From NCBI GenBank assembly GCA_023954475.1, contig JAMLHW010000016.1, positions 51,309 through 115,308 on the forward strand: DNA of 64,000 nt, in the 5' to 3' direction. This document shows positions 25,599-33,619 of the stretch, one piece after another; the stretch's first letter is position 1; each line of letters starts with the position of its first letter. The stretch comes from Anaerolineae bacterium. GTDB lineage: Bacteria > Chloroflexota > Anaerolineae > Promineifilales > Promineifilaceae. The position numbers and the translations under genes were made by a program. The notes under the pieces are model-generated. The model saw only the letters and a program-made list of their open reading frames with translations, was not told the origin of the DNA and made no database searches.

Positions 25599-26984
25599 TC
25601 AGGCATGGAGCGGGACAGATGCGGAAGTCATTTCGGCCGAATCCTGCTGCTTGCGCGTCTGCCACCAATGGCGCAGTACGCGTGCCACGATTGTGGGGCG
25701 GAACAAACTCGTCACCGGCTCTGACAGGTTGATTACGCCGATAAACGCCAGATGAACCGTGCGGTCAAATACAACCGTATCCAACAGCTTGGGCATATAC
25801 CAACCGGCAAATCGTTCAGCCGGTTTCGTTGCCGAACTCTGTCCCAACCATTCAAGATCAGTACTGGCTGAAAGCAGCCAGGCCGGATCAGCAACCTTGG
25901 CATAATCATTTTGGTAGCGTTGGCCGACACCGTCAATACGCCCCCTAGCACGGCGGAATGCTTTGTCTAGCGCTTCAGCCGCTATGGCCGCCACAGTCAT
26001 ACCCTGCCCGTAAATGGGGTTGAAGCCGCAGGTGGCGTCACCAATAACGACGAAGCGGTCGGGCCAGCGCTCCAGGCGCTCATAATGGCGCCAGCGGTTT
26101 TCGGTGCGCCGGTAGCCGACAATATTGCTGATCGGTTCGGCCGATTGCAGTGCTGCGTAGAATTTCGGATCGATCTCTTTGGCAAAGGCATTGAAAGCGT
26201 CCGGCTCGGTCGGTGGATAATCGCCCATGATACCGGCCAGCAGTACCATCCAATGGCCGTCTTCGGCGGTAAAAATGAGACCAGCACGCGTCTGATCAGG
26301 CGCATATTGGCCGACGCCCAGTGTGTGCCAGTCGAATGAAGTGCCCTGTGGCGCACGATAGTGGCGGCTGGCATAGCCGAGCCTGGCGTCAATGACGGTT
26401 TCTTCGGGTTGCGCGTAGCCCAATGCGGCCAACCAGTGCGGGGTTTTGGATCCGCGCCCGGATGCATCGACCACAAAATCGGCCGATTCAAAGTGTTCCT
26501 CACCATCTTCCCGCCAACGAACGCGCACACCGATGATTCGTTCCCCTTGTGTAACCAAACCTTGCACACGAGCACCGCCACGCAACATGACGTTGGGCAA
26601 CCCGGCAACGCGGCTACGAATCATTGATTCGAGCAAAATGCGACTGCAAGCATACGATTTGCGGCCACTGGCAAAGCGGGGCATCCAATGTCCACGCATC
26701 TTGGTGCGTGCTTCCAGCGTGAGATCAATATGGCTTGCGCCTGCAGCGAGCAGCTCCTCACCAATACCGGGAAAGAGTTTGTTCATGATGGTTGCGCCGC
26801 GCTCGAGTAGAATGTGAATGTGCTTATCCTGCGGTGTGCCGGGGCGATGTGCTGCGCCCTCAGGAAATTGATCGCGTTCCAATATGGTGACCCTGTCAAA
26901 ATGGTCAGACAATACCCGTGCGGTCCATAGACCGGCCAAGCTGCCGCCAATGACAATGGCGTGTGTATTGTGTTGCTGAGTCAT
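25599..26984 (-). CDS. FAD-dependent monooxygenase/epoxidase-like protein
   Basis: 461 residues, GGAG 6 nt before the ATG. N-terminal Rossmann fold AIVIGGSLAGLWTARVLSDH binds FAD. A second FAD motif is VVIGDATCGFNPIYGQGMTV (GD motif), and DFVVDASGRGSKTPHW lies between. The segment FPEGAAHRPGTPQDKHIHIL is typical of the flavin epoxidases/hydroxylases related to the polyether epoxidase LasC group. A soluble or membrane-peripheral enzyme of secondary or lipid metabolism is likely; substrate unknown. A 71-residue ORF is encoded 18 bp upstream on the same strand. Confidence 0.85.
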   Translation of the reverse strand: MTQQHNTHAIVIGGSLAGLWTARVLSDHFDRVTILERDQFPEGAAHRPGTPQDKHIHILLERGATIMNKLFPGIGEELLAAGASHIDLTLEARTKMRGHWMPRFASGRKSYACSRILLESMIRSRVAGLPNVMLRGGARVQGLVTQGERIIGVRVRWREDGEEHFESADFVVDASGRGSKTPHWLAALGYAQPEETVIDARLGYASRHYRAPQGTSFDWHTLGVGQYAPDQTRAGLIFTAEDGHWMVLLAGIMGDYPPTEPDAFNAFAKEIDPKFYAALQSAEPISNIVGYRRTENRWRHYERLERWPDRFVVIGDATCGFNPIYGQGMTVAAIAAEALDKAFRRARGRIDGVGQRYQNDYAKVADPAWLLSASTDLEWLGQSSATKPAERFAGWYMPKLLDTVVFDRTVHLAFIGVINLSEPVTSLFRPTIVARVLRHWWQTRKQQDSAEMTSASVPLHA

Positions 26985-27002
26985 GATAGCTCCGTATTAT
27001 AA

Positions 27003-27218
27003 CTAGCCGAAAAATGGCTGTCCGGTTGGTGGTGCTGCGTAGATAGAATCCTGATGTATCGGCCGACTTTGAGAGTCCGTCCGCTGCAATACAGATGCGC
27101 CATCTATCGGCGGCAAAGCATCTCGGCTGAGATAAGCTGCCAGATAAGAGGCCCAGAGTGCCGTGTCGAGGCCAGCCAACCAACCGAACGAAGTAAATTC
27201 ACCGTAAAATATACCCAT
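27003..27218 (-). CDS. 71-residue protein of unknown function upstream of flavoenzyme
   Basis: Starts at ATG 27218 with a textbook AAGGAG 7 nt upstream, and ends 18 bp before the flavoenzyme start, so the two are probably cotranscribed. The N-terminal half is hydrophobic and aromatic (FYGEFTSFGWLAGLDTALWA, then SYLAAYLSRDAL) and the C-terminal half polar with several Pro and Gln. No Cys. Not recognised; could be a small membrane partner or a precursor peptide. The strong ribosome-binding site is the best evidence that it is real. Confidence 0.55.
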   Translation of the reverse strand: MGIFYGEFTSFGWLAGLDTALWASYLAAYLSRDALPPIDGASVLQRTDSQSRPIHQDSIYAAPPTGQPFFG

Positions 27219-27270
27219 CGTTTAACTCCTTGTCGCACTCATTTGTTTGCTACACACAGAATAGCGGATA

Positions 27271-27289
27271 GTTGTGACCAGGTTGTGAC
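27271..27289. promoter_or_regulatory. 11-bp-spaced direct repeat upstream of the 71-aa ORF
   Basis: GTTGTGAC occurs at 27271-27278 and 27282-27289, start-to-start 11 bp (one helical turn), as in binding sites of OmpR/PhoB-type regulators. A TATTCT -10 candidate lies about 10 bp downstream on the minus strand with no matching -35, which fits an activator-dependent promoter. Confidence 0.45.
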
Positions 27290-27471
27290 AGTTTTCAAAC
27301 AATGACACAATTCTTGTCGGACAAAACAGTCCAGTAGTGCAGAAGACGACTCGCATACCGATCCTGAGATAGTCACCGCTTTGATCATTCAATACCCGAT
27401 AGCCGGCAAGTCACCATTGCGGAATTGAAAAGTCGTTTCTGAACATCCGCCAGATACAGTACAATTGCGCC

Positions 27472-28155
27472 ATGCCGCTCCCCAATTCATCTGAACTCAT
27501 AACCCATTTGCAAAGCAATCCATTCTTCGCCGGATTGGACGAAATCTACTTGCAAACGCTGGCGCAACATGCCGTCTGGCGCGAATACACGGCCGGTGAA
27601 GTGATCATGCTTGAAGGCGACACGCAAGCCGGCTTGTTTTACTTGCAGCACGGGTGGGTCAAAGTTTCCAAAGTGTCACAGGGCGGACGCGAACAGGTAC
27701 TGCGTTTCGTCGAACCCGGTGAAACTTTCAACGAAATCGGTGTCCTGGCAAGTTTGCCCAATCCGGCGACGGCCATCGCGCTCGAACCAGCAGGTGTCTG
27801 GTTCATACACAAAACAGCGGTACAACATCTGCTGCACGAATACCCAGACATGGCCGAACACATCATTGCAAAATTGGCGACGCGCCTGATATACCTTGTT
27901 TCACTCGTCGCCGACTTGTCTTTGCGTCCTGTAACAGGCCGATTGGCGAGCCTGCTGCTGACCGAAGCTGTCGATGATGTGCTGCATCGACCCCGCTGGT
28001 ATACACAGGCAGAATTGGCTGCTCGTCTGGGCACGGTTCCCGATGTTGTACAGCGGGCACTGCGCCAACTGGAAAGCGATGGCTTGATCAGGGTACAGCG
28101 CCACGCGATCTACATTCTCGATCGCGACGCACTGATCGCCATTGCCGAGCAGTAA
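27472..28155 (+). CDS. Crp/Fnr-family transcriptional regulator
   Basis: 227 residues. The cyclic-nucleotide-binding-like domain covers residues 10-130 (EYTAGEVIMLEGDTQAGLFY, FVEPGETFNEIGVLASLPNP), followed by a long dimerisation helix and a winged HTH (WYTQAELAARLGTVPDVVQR, ALRQLESDGLIRV). No N-terminal Cys cluster, so it is not an oxygen-sensing FNR; the effector could be haem-bound gas, a nucleotide or redox state. Inverted repeats of related sequence precede the next two genes and a transporter gene, suggesting a small local regulon (see the operator entries). Confidence 0.92.
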   Translation: MPLPNSSELITHLQSNPFFAGLDEIYLQTLAQHAVWREYTAGEVIMLEGDTQAGLFYLQHGWVKVSKVSQGGREQVLRFVEPGETFNEIGVLASLPNPATAIALEPAGVWFIHKTAVQHLLHEYPDMAEHIIAKLATRLIYLVSLVADLSLRPVTGRLASLLLTEAVDDVLHRPRWYTQAELAARLGTVPDVVQRALRQLESDGLIRVQRHAIYILDRDALIAIAEQ

Positions 28156-28168
28156 TCTTTCCACAAAA

Positions 28169-28182
28169 CCGACTTAAGTCGG
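28169..28182. promoter_or_regulatory. Candidate Crp/Fnr operator 1
   Basis: CCGACTTAAGTCGG, a perfect 14-bp palindrome just after the regulator gene and about 76 bp before the GTG of the PRC-barrel gene. Confidence 0.5.
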
Positions 28183-28257
28183 CGCAAACTACGCACAGGT
28201 CTGTTAGCCTGCTGGTGTTAATTGTACGGGCTTAGTAACAGGTGGAGAAGCGCATCA

Positions 28258-28599
28258 GTGAATGACAAGCAGGTTTTGTGTTCCCGTGCTGCTTGTGAAA
28301 GCCTGCCATCCCAGCATTTGATGGTCGATGGGGTGCTGCAACTGGCGGGTGGCGCGATGGCGACAGCACAACGCGGGATGCAGTTTATAGCAAACGATGG
28401 CCACGTGTGTGGCATGGTTGCGGCCCTTGTACAAAATCAAAATGGCAACGTGACGCATCTGCTGCTCTGCCAACTCCCTGTTTCGGCCGATTATCGGCTC
28501 GTCCCCATCGATCAAATCAGCACCATATCCGCCAAAACCGTACACCTTACCTTGCAAGCGTGCGAACTCGATCGGCTTGTACCATACCAATCTGCCTGA
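28258..28599 (+). CDS. PRC-barrel-like small protein
   Basis: 113 residues from GTG 28258, preceded by GGTGGAG; a TTG 36 nt upstream is in frame but poorer. The central part (MQFIANDGHVCGMVAALVQ, then THLLLCQLP, then YRLVPIDQISTISAKTVHL) matches the beta-rich PRC-barrel pattern: a Gly-rich turn, strand, and RLVP followed by Ile. Such domains act in RNA processing and membrane or photosynthetic assembly; no specific role can be assigned here. Lies between the Crp/Fnr gene and the membrane protein gene on the same strand. Confidence 0.6.
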   Translation: MNDKQVLCSRAACESLPSQHLMVDGVLQLAGGAMATAQRGMQFIANDGHVCGMVAALVQNQNGNVTHLLLCQLPVSADYRLVPIDQISTISAKTVHLTLQACELDRLVPYQSA

Positions 28600-28601
28600 A
28601 T

Positions 28602-28615
28602 CCGACAAAAGTCGC
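28602..28615. promoter_or_regulatory. Candidate Crp/Fnr operator 2
   Basis: CCGACAAAAGTCGC, sharing the outer CCGAC and AAGTCG with operator 1. Located 72 bp before the next start codon, with -10-like hexamers CATACA and TATAAA downstream. Confidence 0.45.
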
Positions 28616-28686
28616 CGACACATTACAGCGCCTTGCATACACTTTCTCCAGTATAAACACTATGGATTCACCGGAGAAAACACCTT

Positions 28687-29919
28687 ATGATTCCTTACAT
28701 TTTGATGGCATCCCTGTACATTGTGCTCGCCGTACTGATGGCGCTCGGCGCATCGCTGACACAATTGCAAATCCTGCCCTGGTTCAGCGGCGTCGCCTGG
28801 TTGCGCGTACACTTGATTACGCTGGGCGCATTGACACAAATGCTGTTCGGCGGCTTGCCGTATTTGACGGCGATTCGCAATCGCCTGCCGCGTCCCGCCA
28901 CCCGCTGGGACATATGGCTGACGCTCAACGCCGGTATTTTGACACTGCTGGTTGGCATTCCCCTGATGAACGCCCTGCCAATCATCGTAGGTGGCACGCT
29001 CGTCTTTACCGCTACTACCTTGCTATTGATCCAGATCAGTCGAATGCGTACAGCCATCGCAAAGGGTGGGGTAGGGCATAATAAGGCATACGCAGGTAGC
29101 AAATTTTACATCGCCGGACTGGTTTATTTCCTGCTGGGCATTGTCATCGGCACCGGTTTGTGGACAGGATGGTCGACACCTTTGGGAATCCTGGGCAACG
29201 TCAAAGAAGTTCATATTCATGCCAATAGCTGGGGGCTGATGTCGTTGGTCTTCGCTGGTTTGCTGGTTGATATGTATCCGGAGTGGACAAAGAAAGCACT
29301 GGCCTATCCCAAAACGATCACACCGATCTTCTGGATGATGGTGCTCGGTGCATTTGGCCTGGTTTTTGGTCCGTGGCTGGCAAACACCTATCTGCTCGTC
29401 CCCGGCTTGCTGCTGCACTTGACCGCAACGATTCTGCTGCTGATCAATGTGATCAAGCCGCTGTGGGCCGACAAAGCAGCGATCAGTGTAGGAATGTGGC
29501 ACATCATATTGTCGTACTTCTGGATTCTGGCACCGGTGCTGATGGCCCCAGTCGTTCTGTTTGAGGTGGGCGGCGTACCAGGTGCCGACATTGAAGCATT
29601 TGCACCGCAGGCGCTGATCTACGGCTGGATGCTGCAGTTTGGCTTTGCGGTTTTGCCTTATCTTTTCGGCCGAACCCTCATGCCGGACGACAACCCACAA
29701 TTAGGCGGCACCTGGCTCAGCCTGATTCTGGTCAATCTTGGCAGCATTTTGTTGTGGGCGAGTATTTTTATAGCGCCGTGGCGCAACGTGTTGTACAGCA
29801 GCGCCTATTTGCTCTGGGTAATGGCAATGGTACCGATCGTTATGCAGTTGTGGCGCACGGTACGCATTGGGTTAGCACGATTGGAACCAACCGGTTCGGT
29901 GGCAGAGCAAGCAGTTTAG
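28687..29919 (+). CDS. Multi-pass membrane protein related to haem-copper oxidase subunit I / NnrS-like
   Basis: 410 residues with about 12 hydrophobic segments; GGAGAA 9 nt before the ATG. Conserved-looking His residues sit in membrane context: WLRVHLITLGALTQMLFGG, VHIHANSWGLMSLVFAGLLV and MWHIILSYFWI. That pattern recalls truncated cbb3-type subunit I and NnrS-like proteins linked to nitric oxide or respiratory stress. The canonical binuclear-centre set is not complete, so it is probably not an oxidase. Control by the neighbouring Crp/Fnr protein is suggested by operator 2 upstream. Followed by a strong terminator. Confidence 0.6.
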   Translation: MIPYILMASLYIVLAVLMALGASLTQLQILPWFSGVAWLRVHLITLGALTQMLFGGLPYLTAIRNRLPRPATRWDIWLTLNAGILTLLVGIPLMNALPIIVGGTLVFTATTLLLIQISRMRTAIAKGGVGHNKAYAGSKFYIAGLVYFLLGIVIGTGLWTGWSTPLGILGNVKEVHIHANSWGLMSLVFAGLLVDMYPEWTKKALAYPKTITPIFWMMVLGAFGLVFGPWLANTYLLVPGLLLHLTATILLLINVIKPLWADKAAISVGMWHIILSYFWILAPVLMAPVVLFEVGGVPGADIEAFAPQALIYGWMLQFGFAVLPYLFGRTLMPDDNPQLGGTWLSLILVNLGSILLWASIFIAPWRNVLYSSAYLLWVMAMVPIVMQLWRTVRIGLARLEPTGSVAEQAV

Positions 29920-29940
29920 GCTGGGTTTTTCGGCCGAAAA

Positions 29941-29971
29941 AGCCCGCAGCTGCGCGTCTGTGGGCTTTTTT
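29941..29971 (+). terminator. Intrinsic terminator with adjacent long palindrome
   Basis: AGCCCGCAG (29941-29949) pairs with CTGTGGGCT (29958-29966) and runs into TTTTTT. Just upstream the iterated palindrome is extended to TTTTTCGGCCGAAAAA (29926-29941). Confidence 0.75.
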
Positions 29972-29980
29972 GATGCAGCT

Positions 29981-32182
29981 TCATACCAGCGCACTCTCTG
30001 TTCCCGAATCCCTGATAAACACACACGTTGTTCCCGTCGCGGCAAGGAGATGTCGCATCAACGCGACATTGACATGCATCTGCAAACCAAACATATTCAA
30101 ATCAGCATCCGGAGCTGAATCCAGAAACCGATCAAAATCACCCACTCCGACGACGATCTGCGTCCCTTTGGGCATACGGCCCCAATCCATCAGCTGTGCC
30201 AGATAACTTTCCGCACTTTCCCGGTTCGATTCCTGTGCCACGACTGTGATCAAGTTGATCGTTCCCTGCCAATTTCTGGCTAGTTGATAAGCGAGTAGCA
30301 AGGTCAAATCCAGATTGGGCAAACGCAATCCAACCTGCCAGTTGGGGCTTTGTTCCCGCAACCATACATTGATGATTTGTTCCCGCCCCAGTCCGGCCTG
30401 AGGATTGTCGGCATAGAGCAGCATCCCGATATTGTTCTGGCTGGCATGATTGAGAAGATATTGCAGGGCATCATCATCGCTGTCGTCCTGCAAGGAATAG
30501 AAAAGGGTATTCGGCCGAAAAAATGTACTGGACGACACTTCCATCGCTGTACGCATTGTTTGATTGAAACTGCTGCTTTCCAGCAAAGCCACCCGCGCAA
30601 AGATGCCATCATTGGCAAAAGCCCTTTCGTAATTCCGGATCGCCTCAATTTCACCCAGATTATCCTCCCGATAACAGCCGTAAATGTGCAGCGAGCCATT
30701 GGGTTTGGTAATCGCCTCCAGAAAACGATAATTGTGACGCAACGCGGTCGCAGATTCCACGGGCACAAGCAAACTGGGTTTCCAGGCTCTATCTTGTCCG
30801 GTCGGCATTTGTAAAACACGCTTGGCGGCCCATTCTGCCATTGTCACAAACATACCGCTGCGCACATCTGTCCATGGCGAAGTCAATCGCTGCAACGAAA
30901 GATATTCATACAACACAACAATGACGATGATCGAGACAATGCTGAACACGGGATTGATTAAAAACATGACGAATACAGCTCCCACAAATCCGATCAGGGG
31001 AACCAAACGCGGAATTTGAAACAACGGTCGAAAGCTGGTGAGCTGCAACGCTTGTTCCAACATCACTTCGCCATTGAGAATGGCGTATGTGATCAAAAAA
31101 AACATGGTCATTAGTGGTGCAATTTGATTAAGTCCTTCCCCGGCTAACCCAAACAACAGCGTACCAATGCCGATGGCTCCTGTAACATACATGGCGGGGC
31201 GGGGCTCACCTTTTTCCGTTTCCCGTGCCAATGTGTTACCAAACGGTACAACTTTGTGAGCGGCCATCGCTTGCAACACGCGTGGTGCACCGACCAGTGA
31301 ATTCAATGCTGCGGAAAATGTAGCTGCCAAAATGCCTGCCTGCACCGCCCAGCCCCAGGCGGCTTTATCAACCATGATGGTGTAATTGGTTTGCAGTTCT
31401 TCCGGTGCAGCGACACGCGAAGACCAGTAGGCCAGAGACAAATAGACTATAAAGCTGATGATGACAGCGGCCATCGTACCCGATGGAATGCTTTTTCGCG
31501 GATTCTGCAATGTACCCGACAGATTGACACCCGCCAAAATCCCCGTCACAGCAGGAAAAAACACTGCAAATACCATCCAGAAGCTGCTGTCTGGAAAATC
31601 ACCGAATAACTGCGGTGTGTAAACGGCCCCAGGATGTCCGAAACGAGGAAACGCGCCCAGCAATATGGAAAAGAGCGAAAAGGAAATGATAAACAGGATC
31701 GGGTAACGGATTTGGGCGGCCAGGCCGACGCTGATAAAGGCGATTGAAAAACAAGCCGCATATGCTACCAGCACAATGACAGCCTGTGAATGGGTCGGAA
31801 ATATGGAGAGCCAGCCTTCGCTGAAAGCAAAGATGTAGAATGCGACAGAAATTGCCTGTGCAAAATAGAAGGGCAAATTGACGCTGCCGCCAACTTCTAA
31901 TCCGAGCGATTGCGAAATGATGGAAAACGAGCCGCCCGCGCCCACGCGAATATTGGTCGCAATGGTGGAAATGGAAAGGCCGGTGCAAATAGTAATCATA
32001 TTTGCCAGACCAATGATAAGCCAGGCACCAATCAGGCCGGCTTCGCCAACTACCCAGCCCGTACGCAAATACATGACTGCGCCAAGGATAGTCAACAGGG
32101 TGGGTAAAAAGACGCCTTCAAAGGTGCTGAATTTTTTTGTATCAGTGCCGACTGATTTTCTGGAGAAGATAGCTGTACGCAT
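29981..32182 (-). CDS. Cation-chloride cotransporter (SLC12-like) / APC-superfamily transporter
   Basis: 733 residues from ATG 32182, chosen for AGGA about 9 nt upstream (an in-frame ATG at 32224 exists). The N-terminal part has the CCC signature: FEGVFLPTLLTILGAVMYLR, GWVVGEAGL, and about 12 membrane segments up to residue 470, including FFPAVTGILAGVNLSGTLQN, the sodium/potassium/chloride cotransporter hallmark. The remaining 260 residues form a soluble C-terminal domain with universal-stress-protein-like alternation, as in bacterial and animal CCCs. Expected: electroneutral cation/chloride symport at the cytoplasmic membrane. An operator-like palindrome (32308-32321) lies upstream. Confidence 0.88.
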   Translation of the reverse strand: MRTAIFSRKSVGTDTKKFSTFEGVFLPTLLTILGAVMYLRTGWVVGEAGLIGAWLIIGLANMITICTGLSISTIATNIRVGAGGSFSIISQSLGLEVGGSVNLPFYFAQAISVAFYIFAFSEGWLSIFPTHSQAVIVLVAYAACFSIAFISVGLAAQIRYPILFIISFSLFSILLGAFPRFGHPGAVYTPQLFGDFPDSSFWMVFAVFFPAVTGILAGVNLSGTLQNPRKSIPSGTMAAVIISFIVYLSLAYWSSRVAAPEELQTNYTIMVDKAAWGWAVQAGILAATFSAALNSLVGAPRVLQAMAAHKVVPFGNTLARETEKGEPRPAMYVTGAIGIGTLLFGLAGEGLNQIAPLMTMFFLITYAILNGEVMLEQALQLTSFRPLFQIPRLVPLIGFVGAVFVMFLINPVFSIVSIIVIVVLYEYLSLQRLTSPWTDVRSGMFVTMAEWAAKRVLQMPTGQDRAWKPSLLVPVESATALRHNYRFLEAITKPNGSLHIYGCYREDNLGEIEAIRNYERAFANDGIFARVALLESSSFNQTMRTAMEVSSSTFFRPNTLFYSLQDDSDDDALQYLLNHASQNNIGMLLYADNPQAGLGREQIINVWLREQSPNWQVGLRLPNLDLTLLLAYQLARNWQGTINLITVVAQESNRESAESYLAQLMDWGRMPKGTQIVVGVGDFDRFLDSAPDADLNMFGLQMHVNVALMRHLLAATGTTCVFIRDSGTESALV

Positions 32183-32307
32183 GCTGAGTTTCCTGTTTGC
32201 GCGAAAAAGCTCGTGGCTATCCAAGTATGCGACGGGTGTGCTAAATTGAAAAGGAGGGGACTGTTTTCAAGAAGACTGCCACACTTTCATCTCAACCGGT
32301 TAGCTGC

Positions 32308-32321
32308 CTGACTCAAATCAG
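32308..32321. promoter_or_regulatory. Candidate Crp/Fnr operator 3
   Basis: CTGACTCAAATCAG, a near-perfect inverted repeat matching operator 1 at 10 of 14 positions, about 130 bp upstream of the cation-chloride cotransporter start. Confidence 0.35.
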
Positions 32322-32332
32322 ACGGATTCGGC

Positions 32333-32377
32333 CGAAAAAAGCCCACAGACTATACTCTGCGAGCGCTGCACCTGTGG
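32333..32377 (-). terminator. Terminator of the P450 pair
   Basis: On the minus strand CCACAG pairs with CTGTGG, followed by GCTTTTTTC, just after the P450 stop codon. The T-tract merges into a TTCGGCCGAA palindrome. Confidence 0.5.
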
Positions 32378-32384
32378 AGTGCGA

Positions 32385-33596
32385 CTACCATATGACAGGC
32401 AGCGCTTCCAGGCTGCGAAAGCCGGGAGTGAGTCTATAGCGTAGCGTAGTGAGCGCACTGGCCGGGCGTATGTTCGGCAGTCGGTGCAGCAGCGTATTCA
32501 GCGCAATTTCCGCCTCTATCCGAGCCAGTGGTGCACCCACACAGTAATGCACCCCCTTGCCAAATCCCATATGCGGATTGGGTGTACGCGTCACGTCAAG
32601 TGCTTCCGGATTCTCAAAAACAGCTTCGTCACGACTCGCCGACGCCAGAATCGGGATAATCATCGCGCCCTGCGGCACAATTTGCCCGCCCAATTCAACA
32701 TCTTCAAGTACAAAGCGATTGAACGCCCGCTCGACGGATCCATCGTAGCGCAAGAACTCCTCTACTGCGGTAGGCATCAACTCGGGATTGGCCTGCAATA
32801 GCGCAAGTTGGTCTGGATTGCGCCACAGCGCCACCATCGCATTGCCGATCAGGCTCACTGTCGTTTCGTGCCCGGCAACGATCAACAACATCATCATGCT
32901 GAACAATTCCTGCTCACTGAGCCGGTCGCCGTCTTCTTCAGCATGGATGAGAGCCGAGGTCAAATCGTCACCCGGATCAGCGCGGCGTGCGGCGAACAAG
33001 GCATGCAGATACATCAGAAACGCCTGCATCTCGCTGATAAATTGTTCGAGGTCATCCTCGGCAGTAAAGGGCATGATGATGGTGTTCGACCACTTTTTGA
33101 AGCGGTCTCTATCGGCAATTGGAATGCCCAACATCTCCAAAATGACAATGGTCGGCAGGTGAAACGCATAGTCGGCCATCAAATCCATCTGATTTTGCCC
33201 GGCTACACTATCGATCAATTCGTCGGCAATTGCCTGGATACGCGGGCGCAGTGCGCGTACACGCGCCGGCGTAAAAGCTTTGCTTACCAGATTGCGCAAA
33301 CGGCGATGGTCATCACCATCTTTGTTGAGCATGTGGTTGTTGAGCATCTGATCGATCTGTGAGTCTGGCGGATCGAAGCTGTGGATATGGCGGCGCAGAT
33401 CACGGGCAAACACCTTGTCGTCGCGCAGAATGCGTTCGACATCGGCGTAACGCGTGGCAAACCAGAGCATTGTTTGTCCATCCATCCCCGGTTGCTGCAA
33501 TACAGGATCGTCGCGCCGCATTGCAGCAAAGGTGTCGTACGGATCGGCTTTGAAATCGTGGGTATAGAGTTCGTATTTGCGTTTTTGGGAAGTCAT
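32385..33596 (-). CDS. Cytochrome P450 (bacterial soluble type)
   Basis: 403 residues, usual length. The I-helix oxygen-activation motif is LIVAGHETTVSLIGNA, and the haem loop is MGFGKGVHYCVGAPLARIEA with Cys ligand in the FGxGxHxCxG form. An ExxR is present before the meander (EFLRYDGSVERAF). N-terminal KRKYELYTHDFKADPYDTF is typical of CYP107/CYP109-like soluble P450s. No redox partner gene is adjacent. It is the downstream member of a two-P450 operon with a 23-bp gap. Confidence 0.95.
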   Translation of the reverse strand: MTSQKRKYELYTHDFKADPYDTFAAMRRDDPVLQQPGMDGQTMLWFATRYADVERILRDDKVFARDLRRHIHSFDPPDSQIDQMLNNHMLNKDGDDHRRLRNLVSKAFTPARVRALRPRIQAIADELIDSVAGQNQMDLMADYAFHLPTIVILEMLGIPIADRDRFKKWSNTIIMPFTAEDDLEQFISEMQAFLMYLHALFAARRADPGDDLTSALIHAEEDGDRLSEQELFSMMMLLIVAGHETTVSLIGNAMVALWRNPDQLALLQANPELMPTAVEEFLRYDGSVERAFNRFVLEDVELGGQIVPQGAMIIPILASASRDEAVFENPEALDVTRTPNPHMGFGKGVHYCVGAPLARIEAEIALNTLLHRLPNIRPASALTTLRYRLTPGFRSLEALPVIW

Positions 33597-33619
33597 ATGA
33601 TTCGAGACAATCGGTTTTT

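Noticed and set aside
28687..29919. A true terminal oxidase subunit I
   Set aside because: Some membrane His residues are present, but the full haem and copper ligand set and partner subunits are missing.
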